A DNA stretch of 64,000 nt from Fervidobacterium changbaicum (GCF_004117075.1 NZ_CP026721.1:1054001-1118000), one strand, 5' to 3'; positions 38,092 to 47,000 are shown, counted from the stretch's first letter. Translations and numbers: made by a program. Notes: generated by a model from the sequence alone, not told the origin.

Positions 38092-39621
38092 TCATTCCAA
38101 ATTAGGTGACAAAAATACATTCGGCATTTCAAAAACAGGAACATAGGTAGCTGATTTTTTATTGTAATTGTATATTTTGCCCGGGATATAATCCCCAAGA
38201 GCCATGCCAAAACCAAAAGCTATCGGAACAGGACAGCTCAAAAATATGTGCAGTTCCTTATATTTGTCTCGCATTATCTGTGTAATAGAGAAAAGTTCGG
38301 AAATATAATTAGACCAATCTCCTATCGGGATGTTTCCAGAATTGCCAGGGGATGTAGTAGTGACGCGAATGATGAAAGCATCCGGAAGGTGGGTTTTTGC
38401 AAATTCAACAATCTGCGGGAACGGTTTGTGAGAAGCCAAATCGACTAAAAAGATTGCTTTCCTCTTGTTTGGGGCGTAATCGTAAACATCTACGGAAAGT
38501 AGTCTTAGGTCTTCCAAAGATTTACACGACTTTATCAATCTGAGCTTTTCCGGTGTTGTTAGATCTAATACAAGATGGTAACCACCTTGATAGTGGTAGA
38601 CAGCTATCCTATCTTTTGCCCCAACAGCTATACCCAAACCCAAAGCAAAAGTAGCGGGACCCTTTATAGCAAGATGTGGAACACCAAAATTCTGTATAAC
38701 ATTCCTCAAAACATTATAGACGTTCCTTATGTGTTTACTGAATTCGTTCTCATCCAGTTCTCTGTGTGAGTAAACAAATTCCATTCCGAAAATCTTCTCG
38801 TGCAGCTTTAAGTTCGGGAATGTCTTGAAGTGCTTAGCAACTTCTTCATTGAGAGAAGACCACTGTCTTCTAACATCTTCTTTCTGAGGTGAGAAACTTA
38901 CGTAAACCGGTATATTGAATTCTTTAGTATTGAAGAAATCAACTATTTCGTAAACGCTTGAGACATCCAGAGGGGTTATAAGTACAAGTCCAATCTCTTC
39001 GCAATATTTAGTCTTTTCAAAAATATTGTCAACTTGAAGAACTCTACCACCACCGCCTACTTTACCAGTAAATGCGATATTTGAAGGTATCTCATCCACA
39101 AGACTTGCAACTGCCACAGCGAACTGAAAAGATTCGCCGCAAAATTCTTTATCAAAAATGACAGAAATCTTGTGCTGAGCGATTTCCTCAACGTTATACA
39201 AGAAACTTGAAACATTCGGATTGTTCGTAAAGGAGAAATCTGCATTTTCGACCATGAAAACAAGCGCTCTTACCAAATCAACACGTTCCCTCTCAACTAC
39301 CGGAAACCTCGTCTCTACAAATTTCGAGTTAACTAAAGCAAGCGCCTGATCTTTTGTGAGAGTGCTTTTGAATTCTCTCGACAACATTTGCATTGCGTGA
39401 TCTGTGTAGCCGTTTATCAGAAAAAACTTAAGAACTTCGTAAAATATTACTGAATAGTTTGAAATCTCTTTGTCTAAACGAGAGAAATCTGCCAACACTT
39501 CTCCAGGAGTTATAAACCCAGACTGAACGAATTCAATGTACTTCCTTAAATCTTTCCTCAACAATGTAACGAAACTCACAGTTATCATCTCCCACAAGTT
39601 GGGCAATGATACAATAAACAT
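38092..39621 (-). CDS. CRISPR-associated Lon protease with SAVED sensor (CalpL-like)
   Basis: 509 residues. An N-terminal helical part precedes a Lon-type protease domain: GESFQFAVAVASL (catalytic S164), NIAFTGKVGGGGRVLQV and FEKTK (catalytic K203), the Ser-Lys spacing of Lon. From about residue 285 to the end is a SAVED domain: GPATFALGLGIAVG, RKAIFLVDLASHKP and CPVPIAFGFGMALGDYIPGK. This is the CalpL layout, a protease switched on by cyclic tetra-adenylate that cuts CalpT and frees the sigma factor CalpS. The ATG 39621 has no ribosome site; a GTG at 39579 follows GGGAG and may be the true start. It is first in the cas1-cas10-csm operon, 10 kb from its likely partners. Confidence 0.85.
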   Translation of the reverse strand: MFIVSLPNLWEMITVSFVTLLRKDLRKYIEFVQSGFITPGEVLADFSRLDKEISNYSVIFYEVLKFFLINGYTDHAMQMLSREFKSTLTKDQALALVNSKFVETRFPVVERERVDLVRALVFMVENADFSFTNNPNVSSFLYNVEEIAQHKISVIFDKEFCGESFQFAVAVASLVDEIPSNIAFTGKVGGGGRVLQVDNIFEKTKYCEEIGLVLITPLDVSSVYEIVDFFNTKEFNIPVYVSFSPQKEDVRRQWSSLNEEVAKHFKTFPNLKLHEKIFGMEFVYSHRELDENEFSKHIRNVYNVLRNVIQNFGVPHLAIKGPATFALGLGIAVGAKDRIAVYHYQGGYHLVLDLTTPEKLRLIKSCKSLEDLRLLSVDVYDYAPNKRKAIFLVDLASHKPFPQIVEFAKTHLPDAFIIRVTTTSPGNSGNIPIGDWSNYISELFSITQIMRDKYKELHIFLSCPVPIAFGFGMALGDYIPGKIYNYNKKSATYVPVFEMPNVFLSPNLE

Positions 39622-39641
39622 TACTCGTAATTTTCAATATC

Positions 39642-39650
39642 ATTATAGCA
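39642..39650 (-). promoter_or_regulatory. Extended -10 promoter box of the calpL-cas1-cas10-csm operon
   Basis: Minus-strand TGCTATAAT about 20 bases upstream of the calpL-like ATG. All cas genes from here to cas6 run in the same direction with short gaps or overlaps, so this is the likely promoter of the effector operon. Confidence 0.5.
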
Positions 39651-39840
39651 CATTTACCTTTCTAAGATGAAATGAATTTTTGAAATTTGACTGAATCTTG
39701 TTATTCCTACGCTTTTCCTGAGGAATCACTAAACTATTTCCAAGCTTACTCGATCCCAAACATTGTACGAGTTGTAGCAGGACATTTTCTCTAAAAATCT
39801 CTGCGACACCTTTTCCCCTCTGCTGCTTGTAATTTAGAAA
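39651..39840. other. Intergenic stretch between effector operon promoter and array 2 terminator
   Basis: No convincing gene. A 75-codon minus-strand frame (39643-39870) runs through the terminator and the promoter and is judged spurious. Confidence 0.4.
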
Positions 39841-39875
39841 CAAAAAAAGGTGTGTACCAAAGGCGCACACCTTGT
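39841..39875 (-). terminator. Terminator at the distal end of CRISPR array 2
   Basis: Stem AAGGTGTG (39847-39854) / CACACCTT (39866-39873), followed on the minus strand by T residues. It lies about 95 bases past the last (oldest) repeat of array 2 and separates array transcripts from the calpL promoter. Confidence 0.75.
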
Positions 39876-39970
39876 CACTATATTAATCATTGAGTTCAGT
39901 TCTGCTTAAGAATTTTCTCAAACCGAAATGTAGGTTTGCTATGCTGCATTAAGAAATCTCATGTTCTGAG

Positions 39971-42900
39971 ATCTCCATCCCTCACAGTCACTTCTAAAAC
40001 ACATATATAGGTGGTCGAACTGGCAGAACGAAAGCTCAGAGTTTCCATCCCTCATAGTCACTTCTGAAACATATAGAGCAGGCTCGAAAAAACAGGTTTG
40101 AGTGGCGAGTTTCCATCCCTCATAGTCACTTCTAAAACACGCTGCCGTTGAATTTAATCCACGGTCAGCGTGCGAAGGCACGTTTCCATCCCTCATAGTC
40201 ACTTCTAAAACGTGTGAAGTGGGTTGTTTTTAAAAAAGGGGACGAGGTGTTTGTTTCCATCCCTCATAGTCACTTCTAAAACATTTGATACGAAGGTTTT
40301 TGTTGATAACTTGGCGCGGTTGTTTCCATCCCTCATAGTCACTTCTAAAACGAACAATTCTATGAACTGGAATTCCGAAAAGACAATGGAGAAAGTTTCC
40401 ATCCCTCATAGTCACTTCTAAAACGGATGGAATGGAACAGAGGGTATGAGCTTTTAGTAAAGGTTGTTTCCATCCCTCATAGTCACTTCTAAAACATAGT
40501 GTTAGCGTATGGAGACTACACGTATGTAAAAGGTTTCCATCCCTCATAGTCACTTCTAAAACATTTTAAATTCCTTGTCTACTGAAGAGGTAGACAAGGA
40601 AAGTTTCCATCCCTCATAGTCACTTCTAAAACCTATGACATTGTAGAAATTGATGAACAAGTTGTTCAAATTATTTGTGTTTCCATCCCTCATAGTCACT
40701 TCTAAAACTTATTAAGAGCAATTTTATTTCCCCTGTCGGTTGAAGGTTTCCATCCCTCATAGTCACTTCTAAAACATAGCAGTAGTGAATAATGAACCAG
40801 TAGTGGTTGAAATAAAGAGTTTCCATCCCTCATAGTCACTTCTAAAACGACCTAATAGAAGGGATTGTATATTACGAACCGTCCACTTAGTTTCCATCCC
40901 TCATAGTCACTTCTAAAACCGAAGCTAATGGAACTGTTTAAATCGTTGGACTCTTATGAGTTGTTTCCATCCCTCATAGTCACTTCTAAAACCGAAAATA
41001 AGTATGTAGTTTATGACATCAAAACAGGCGAGTTTCCATCCCTCATAGTCACTTCTAAAACAATATGAAAGGAAACGGAGGGTGAAAAAATGAAAAAGAA
41101 AAGTTTCCATCCCTCATAGTCACTTCTAAAACATAGTATTGATGACAGCTTTGTTGTTAATCGTGCCAAAAGTTTCCATCCCTCATAGTCACTTCTAAAA
41201 CAAAGTTAATAGGCAAGTTTTTAAAAGAAATACTCTTGACAGTTTCCATCCCTCATAGTCACTTCTAAAACGGATTGAGACCACTAATTCACACAGACTT
41301 CATAAAAGACCAGTTTCCATCCCTCATAGTCACTTCTAAAACATGGATGTTAGAAAACGCAAAGAATAAAAAGGTCAATGTTTCCATCCCTCATAGTCAC
41401 TTCTAAAACCTTTAAGACTGTATCTCGAAAAAATCGGTGAAATTCCTAAAGGTTTCCATCCCTCATAGTCACTTCTAAAACGGAGTTTTGAGTTTGCAGG
41501 TGTCGAACTGGAAACGAAGAATGTTTCCATCCCTCATAGTCACTTCTAAAACATTTTATGGTATGTTTACGAGACAAGATTAAGCAAAAACTACCGTTTC
41601 CATCCCTCATAGTCACTTCTAAAACACCCGTAAGAGCAAGAAGGTTTTTTGTGAAAGATTTCCATCCCTCATAGTCACTTCTAAAACCCAAGAATTTTTC
41701 GCGGTTGTTAAATATTATCTTAAAAGGTACAAAAATTTCCATCCCTCATAGTCACTTCTAAAACAGGTTTTTCGTGATAGACGGTAACGGTTACACTGAA
41801 AAAAATTTCCATCCCTCATAGTCACTTCTAAAACCAAAAATTGTCGAAGATTTTTATTTGGAACCATATAGCCATGATTTCCATCCCTCATAGTCACTTC
41901 TAAAACCGTGGAATATTCCATGTTTATCCGTGGGAAGACCCCAAGCTCTTATTTCCATCCCTCATAGTCACTTCTAAAACTCTACCGTAGATTGTAACTA
42001 AACTAACCGCTGCGGGAAATTTCCATCCCTCATAGTCACTTCTAAAACATTATAACCAACCGCTGCGGGAACGAAAGAGAGAACGTACCAAAATTTCCAT
42101 CCCTCATAGTCACTTCTAAAACGAATATAAACAAACCCCAACCTACATCAAACGGCAAGAAGCAAATTTCCATCCCTCATAGTCACTTCTAAAACTCATC
42201 GCTATGGTATGTTAACATACCCCCGAATGTATTTCCATCCCTCATAGTCACTTCTAAAACAAGATTTTTCGAAATCAAAGACGACATCGCTACAAAGGTA
42301 GTATTTCCATCCCCCATAGTCACTTCTAAAACATACGCACAAACCCTTGCAAAAAACACACTCAATGAATTAGAATTTCCATCCCTCATAGTCACTTCTA
42401 AAACGAGGGTTTAATTCCTATGCCGATGGTAGCCTCGCATACTGGAAATTTCCATCCCTCATAGTCACTTCTAAAACGTCACATAGCACCATACACGATT
42501 TTACAAGGACGGTATGAATTTCCATCCCTCATAGTCACTTCTAAAACCTGATGGGAAACGCAACTTTGAAGTCGTGGAGTACCAAAATATTTCCATCCCT
42601 CATAGTCACTTCTAAAACAAAAAATATTGTGGTTCCAATTATATATCCATGATAGAAAATTTCCATCCCTCATAGTCACTTCTAAAACTGTATAATGGAA
42701 AGGAGGGATAGAGTGTGAACGTAAAGATTTCCATCCCTCATAGTCACTTCTAAAACGAGTTTAATCTATTTATTTTAATTGCAGGGAGGGCTTTATTTCC
42801 ATCCCTCATAGTCACTTCTAAAACATGATTGGGACGTTGGAAGAAGGTGCTTTTGGTTTGGTTTGATTTCCATCCCTCATAGTCACTTCTAAAACATTGA

Positions 42901-43312
42901 AGAAATTCAACAACAACTTCAGTCTTTGAATTTCCATCCCTCATAGTCACTTCTAAAACTTATTTACATCATAGAAAGGGGGTGAAGTTGAATGGATTTC
43001 CATCCCTCATAGTCACTTCTAAAACTTATTTTAAAAAATAAAAATAATAAATATATTTAAAAAAATTTCCATCCCTCATAGTCACTTCTAAAACCTGTCA
43101 ACGGCCAGCCAGCTATAAGCTCAACAAAAGTGCAATTTCCATCCCTCATAGTCACTTCTAAAACAAAGACAAGATACCAGAAAATTTGGTGACAGGAAGA
43201 AAAATAACGTAATTTCCATCCCTCATAGTCACTTCTAAAACATACATTCCGAGTGACAAACTCAGGCAGGACAGAATTGAGAATTTCCATCCCTCATAGT
43301 CACTTCTAAAAC
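39971..43312 (-). CRISPR. CRISPR array 2: 48 repeats of 30 bp
   Basis: I count 48 repeats and 47 spacers of 32-46 bases, same repeat family and orientation as array 1, leader at the right. The distal repeat (39971-40000) is degenerate (ATCTCCATCC, CACAG), repeat 2 has CTTCTGAAAC, and repeat 34 (42303) has CCCCCATAG. The first plus-strand base is G in repeats 2-24 and A in repeats 25-48. Several spacers overlap in sequence with spacers of array 1. Confidence 0.99.
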
Positions 43313-43400
43313 TCGTCAGATATGCATGAATACTATATCATATTTTTTGTTACAAGTCAACGTTACATTCGTAACAATAGAAAAGTTTCAATTTATGCGT
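43313..43400 (-). promoter_or_regulatory. Leader of CRISPR array 2
   Basis: AT-rich. It has TATGCAT, TTTTTTGTTA and the palindrome GTTAC-ATTC-GTAAC at 43362-43375, again exactly 50 bases from the array edge, as in leader 1. Beyond the palindrome the two leaders diverge. Confidence 0.8.
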
Positions 43401-43927
43401 GTTTTCGATTTCCTCGTTTCTTAGCAAGGAGCTCGAAAACAGAGACAGTTTTGCCTGTTTACTTAATAGTTACAAATATCTTTACAAACATATCGTATTT
43501 TAAGGCATATCCAATATGTGTTAACACAGTATGAAGTAAAAGAGGGAGTGTTCTTTTTTTGTCTTTTGTGTATGTATTGATTTAAAATTACTAAAAAGTT
43601 TTTATTATATAAAAAATGATGATAGAAGTTATAATCTGTTACAAAAAACAATTTATTATAGCGAATGAATAAACGTTCGCGTAAGTACACTCTTGAATTT
43701 GAGTACAAATGCAATCTTACAAATGCAATATAAAGTTATATGTTAATAATAAATATACAATGTAATGCATAAAAATTTATTTTAGACAATTTTAGTTTTT
43801 CCAAATTCTTTAATTGATATCGTTCGGACGAAGCTATAGATTCTACTTTAAAACTACCCTTCAAAGCCTTAGACAGCCTGGTGCAGTTCAGTACAATAAA
43901 GGAACATCTGTTCCTCAACTGAAACAA
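43401..43927. other. AT-rich non-coding region upstream of leader 2
   Basis: No supported gene. Two minus-strand frames of 71-83 codons are low-complexity. A short palindrome GGAACATCTGTTCC lies near 43901. Confidence 0.4.
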
Positions 43928-43962
43928 AAACATCCCTTGGCTTTTCACCAAGGGATGTTTTG
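43926..43962 (-). terminator. Terminator of the peptidase 3' fragment
   Basis: Stem AAACATCCCTTGG (43928-43940) / CCAAGGGATGTTT (43948-43960). The terminator of the intact peptidase gene at 51480-51517 has the same CATCCCTT / AAGGGATG stem, so this was copied with the gene end. Confidence 0.85.
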
Positions 43963-43977
43963 CGGTCTTTGTATAGT

Positions 43978-44168
43978 TTACTTCAGATAATTCTCAAACC
44001 AACCCACAATTTCCTTCAACCTTCTCAACCTATGCAGCGGCTTACCACTCCTGCTCAGGTCGTGGTTTTCTCCTTTGAATATCACTAATTTTGCTTCAAC
44101 ACCGTGGTATTTGAGCGATGTGAACATTTGAATTGCTTCTACAAGCCAGCAGCGGTAGTCTTCGTTCT
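43978..44168 (-). pseudogene. 3' fragment of the S9 peptidase (third copy)
   Basis: Encodes only the last 60 or so residues (EDYRCWLVEAIQMFTSL to EIVGWFENYLK). It matches the copy at 51538 more closely than the one at 15593 over its first 110 bases. Homology ends near 44168 where the IS remnant begins. Not functional. Confidence 0.9.
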
Positions 44169-44169
44169 G

Positions 44170-44680
44170 AAGGAACAAGCACGAAGGCTCACAAGTTACT
44201 GCAAGAATAAGTAAGTACACGTGGAGAAAGTGCATATAAGATAAGAAGGTAAGCAGGCGAGAAGCTCTTGGGTCAGAAGGAATAGAGAGGTTTAAAGTGT
44301 GCATTATTAGGAGACAGAACTTGAGGAACTGTACGGTTGGATGTTGGTGATGGTGATGAGTGATAAAGAAGGAGTAGTACATGATATATGGTATCATCCA
44401 GAAAGTTTACATAAATTAAAATCATTGAGGGAAACATAAAGAAAAACAATCGGACTAGGTATGTGATACAAGGTAGTGGGGGTTTGGGAAATATGAGATA
44501 CAGAGGAAGTGGGATGGTGAAAATGTGCAAGGAGAAAAGTAAAAGCCAAACGATAGAAAGAGTAAATTCGATAGTTAAAAGATTCAATAAATTGAGCGGA
44601 TGGCGACTAAGGATGACGGTATACCGTATCTTTATGCAAACACGGTTGGATAAAGCCATCTCATAAATATTCTTAATTCC
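44170..44680 (+). mobile_element. Degenerate IS remnant, same family as the IS at 55685-56591
   Basis: Plus-strand reading gives CIIRRQNLRNCTV, then in another frame VMSDKEGVVHDIWYHP, then RYRGSGM and ERVNSIVKRFNKLSGWRL. These match the transposase of the 55.7-kb element (SDKEGVVYDIWYHP, GYRGS, ESVNSIVKKFNKISGWRL) with several frameshifts. Terminal inverted repeats are not recognisable. It directly abuts the broken peptidase fragment. Confidence 0.8.
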
Positions 44681-44739
44681 AAGTGTTTTCGAGTTTTTTA
44701 TCCAACATATTTTTGATCTAAAAAGTTTGTATTGAAATA

Positions 44740-44768
44740 TTGACAGATTGAAAAAGACATTTTATAAT
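44740..44768 (+). promoter_or_regulatory. Consensus promoter of the fructose PTS operon
   Basis: TTGACA (44740-44745) and TATAAT (44763-44768) with exactly 17 bases between, a perfect sigma-70 promoter, 76 bases upstream of the regulator gene. The other promoters seen in the window lack a good -35, so this one differs in style from its surroundings. Confidence 0.8.
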
Positions 44769-44771
44769 AAA

Positions 44772-44811
44772 AATCAATCACAACCAATCATATATAATCA
44801 CAAACAATCAA
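44772..44811 (+). promoter_or_regulatory. Putative DeoR-type operator of four phased repeats
   Basis: CAATCA at 44775, 44785 and 44805, plus TAATCA at 44795, spaced exactly 10 bases apart just downstream of the -10 box. Placement over the transcription start fits repression by the adjacent DeoR-family protein, relieved by a fructose phosphate. Confidence 0.65.
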
Positions 44812-44843
44812 CAAAATGAGCTTAATCAAGAAAGGGTGATAAT

Positions 44844-45599
44844 ATGTTTGCAGAAGAAAGAAAAAGCAAGATTGCAAGGATAATAAAAGAAGGCAAGAGT
44901 GTCAGAGTTAATGAGCTTGCAAAATTATTTGGTGTTTCGGAGTCTACTATTCGAAGGGATTTGAATGAGCTTGAAAGTTTGGGAATAATAAAAAGGACCC
45001 ATGGTGGCGCTATTAACAGTTTTGCTGCAACTTTTGAGTTGTCGTTTGCTGAAAAACAAGATAGATTTGCGAAGGAAAAGGAATATATAGGAAAACTCGC
45101 TGCAAGATATATAGAAGATGGAGATACCATAATTCTGGATTCTGGAACCACAACTCAGTATATAGCAAGAAGTATAACAGCTAAAAATGTAACTGTTATA
45201 ACAAATTCAGTAACTATTGCTTACGAACTTTCAAACAGAGAGGATATTGAAGTAATTATGACAGGAGGAGTAATAAGATCCAAAACAAAAGCTCTGATTG
45301 GTGATATTGCACAAAATACCTTGAAGCAGTTCAGATGTAACAAAGCATTTATTGCAGCAAACGGTATTTCTCTTGAATTTGGTGTGACAACTCCGACCTA
45401 TCTGGAAGCTGCCGTAAAAAGAACAATGATCGAAAATGCAAAAAAGGTATTCTTAGTTGCAGACAGTTCTAAGTTTGGCCAGGTTTCATTTGCTCTGATA
45501 TGCCCCATTGAAAGGCTGGATTATATTGTTACCGATAAAATGGATGAAAGTCAAAAAAAGGAGTTTAGAGCCCTTGGTGTTGAAGTTATCACAGAATAA
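44844..45599 (+). CDS. DeoR-family transcriptional regulator of the fructose operon
   Basis: 251 residues, standard DeoR length. The N-terminal helix-turn-helix RVNELAKLFGVSESTIRRDLNELESLGII is followed by the KRTHGGAI family signature and the sugar-phosphate sensor domain (DSGTTTQYIA, VITNS, GGVIR, FIAANGIS, KFGQVSF). It most likely represses this operon and responds to fructose 1-phosphate. Start ATG follows AAAGGGTGATAAT. Nine bases separate its stop from the fruK region. Confidence 0.93.
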   Translation: MFAEERKSKIARIIKEGKSVRVNELAKLFGVSESTIRRDLNELESLGIIKRTHGGAINSFAATFELSFAEKQDRFAKEKEYIGKLAARYIEDGDTIILDSGTTTQYIARSITAKNVTVITNSVTIAYELSNREDIEVIMTGGVIRSKTKALIGDIAQNTLKQFRCNKAFIAANGISLEFGVTTPTYLEAAVKRTMIENAKKVFLVADSSKFGQVSFALICPIERLDYIVTDKMDESQKKEFRALGVEVITE

Positions 45600-45619
45600 A
45601 TAATAAGGTGGTGTTGAAA

Positions 45620-46552
45620 TTGATATACACCGTTACTTTGAATCCTGCGATTGACATAACAATATATTTAAACAGGCTTGAAAAAGGACAGATAAACAGA
45701 AGCAACGGCTATGTGATAGACGCCGGTGGCAAGGGAATAAATGTATCCAAGGTTATAAAGGTACTTGGTGAAGAGTCGGTTGCTTTGGGTTTTCTTGGCA
45801 AAGAGAATAGCGGGTGGTTTTTGGAGTATCTTCAGAGGTTTAGTATAGAAAATGATTTTGTATTTGTAAATGGGCTTACCAGGACAAATATAAAGATTGT
45901 TGAGCTTGGTGATGGACAACACACAGATTTAAATCAGCCTGGCTTTGAGATAACTGAAATTGACAAGCTTGCCGTATTCGAGAAGATTGAATCCAAAGCT
46001 CGATATGGTGATATTTTTGTTCTTTCCGGCAGTCTTCCTACAAATGCTGATAGCAAAATGTATTTTGAAATCATCAAAAGCTTGAAACAAAAAGGAGTAA
46101 CTGTAATATTTGACGCAGATGGACAAGCCTTAAAAGAAGGGATTAAGGCAAAACCGGATGTAATAAAACCCAACATACACGAGTTTAAAACTCTCTTTAA
46201 TGTAGATGAAAGCGATACAAATTCCATTGTAAAGGCTGCAAAGAGCTTAGTTGCAGAGGGAATAAAAGTTGTTTTAATTTCTCTGGGTGCTAACGGTTCA
46301 ATTTTTGTAACTGAGAATTTAGTGCTATATGCAAAACCTTTAAAAGTTGACGTAAAGAGCACAACTGGCGCAGGTGATTCAATGGTTGCAGCAATTGCTT
46401 ATGGTTTTTCAAAGAAGATGTCCAAGCAGCAGTTGTTTAAACTCGCCTGTGCTTGTGCAACAGCTAAGGTTGTAGAAGAGGGTAACAAGCCACCTGAAAT
46501 GAAACAGATAGATTATTTCTTTGAAAATGTGGAAATAGAAAGACTGGGGTGA
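45620..46552 (+). CDS. fruK: 1-phosphofructokinase
   Basis: About 310 residues, PfkB-family sugar kinase. IYTVTLNPAIDITIYL at the start, the substrate-binding AGGKGINVSKV, and the catalytic anion hole TTGAGDSMVAAIAYG with D as base are all present. It makes fructose 1,6-bisphosphate from fructose 1-phosphate delivered by the PTS. I chose TTG 45620 because AAGGTGG lies about seven bases upstream and the product then begins with the family's usual IYTVTLNPAID. Four bases separate it from the EIIA gene. Confidence 0.94.
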   Translation: MIYTVTLNPAIDITIYLNRLEKGQINRSNGYVIDAGGKGINVSKVIKVLGEESVALGFLGKENSGWFLEYLQRFSIENDFVFVNGLTRTNIKIVELGDGQHTDLNQPGFEITEIDKLAVFEKIESKARYGDIFVLSGSLPTNADSKMYFEIIKSLKQKGVTVIFDADGQALKEGIKAKPDVIKPNIHEFKTLFNVDESDTNSIVKAAKSLVAEGIKVVLISLGANGSIFVTENLVLYAKPLKVDVKSTTGAGDSMVAAIAYGFSKKMSKQQLFKLACACATAKVVEEGNKPPEMKQIDYFFENVEIERLG

Positions 46553-46556
46553 TTTG

Positions 46557-47000
46557 ATGGAAATAAAACAGCTGTTTTCACCAAATCGTGTGTGTTTTGA
46601 TTTAAAGTCTAAAACAAAGGAAGAGATTATTGAGGAATTGATTGATATTCTATACAAAGATGGTAAGCTAACAGATAAAGAAAGCTTCAAAAGAGCTGTT
46701 ATGAAAAGAGAAGAGGAGTTTTCAACTGGAATAGGAATGGGAATAGCAATTCCACACGGAAAAGACAGATCTGTTTTAGAGCCTTGTATAACCTTTGGTA
46801 TATCCAGAAATGGAGTTGACTTTGAGTCTATGGACGGGAAGCCGGCTCATATTTTCTTTTTGATTTCAGTTCCTGATAACGCTGATGATACACATCTTCA
46901 TGTATTGAGTCTTATTTCAAGAAAGCTGATGCATGAAGATGTTAGAGAAAAACTATACAATGCTAGTTCTTTTGATGACATTATCAAAGCTTTTGAGTAA
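46557..47000 (+). CDS. PTS fructose-specific EIIA component
   Basis: 147 residues. The phosphorylated histidine is H67 in GIAIPHGKD. It receives phosphate from HPr and passes it to EIIB. Start ATG 46557 follows CTGGGGTGA. It is a separate protein here, while EIIB and EIIC are fused at 47602. Confidence 0.93.
   Translation: MEIKQLFSPNRVCFDLKSKTKEEIIEELIDILYKDGKLTDKESFKRAVMKREEEFSTGIGMGIAIPHGKDRSVLEPCITFGISRNGVDFESMDGKPAHIFFLISVPDNADDTHLHVLSLISRKLMHEDVREKLYNASSFDDIIKAFE

Noticed and set aside
24282-39621. Possible type I-B system sharing the arrays
   Set aside because: No cas3, cas5, cas7 or cas8 gene is present; all effector genes are type III-A or its accessories.
39939-43290. Same kind of repetitive peptides in array 2
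   Set aside because: Again read-through of repeats and spacers, not genes.
43463-43951. Two small minus-strand frames upstream of leader 2
   Set aside because: Low-complexity AT-rich sequence without ribosome sites.
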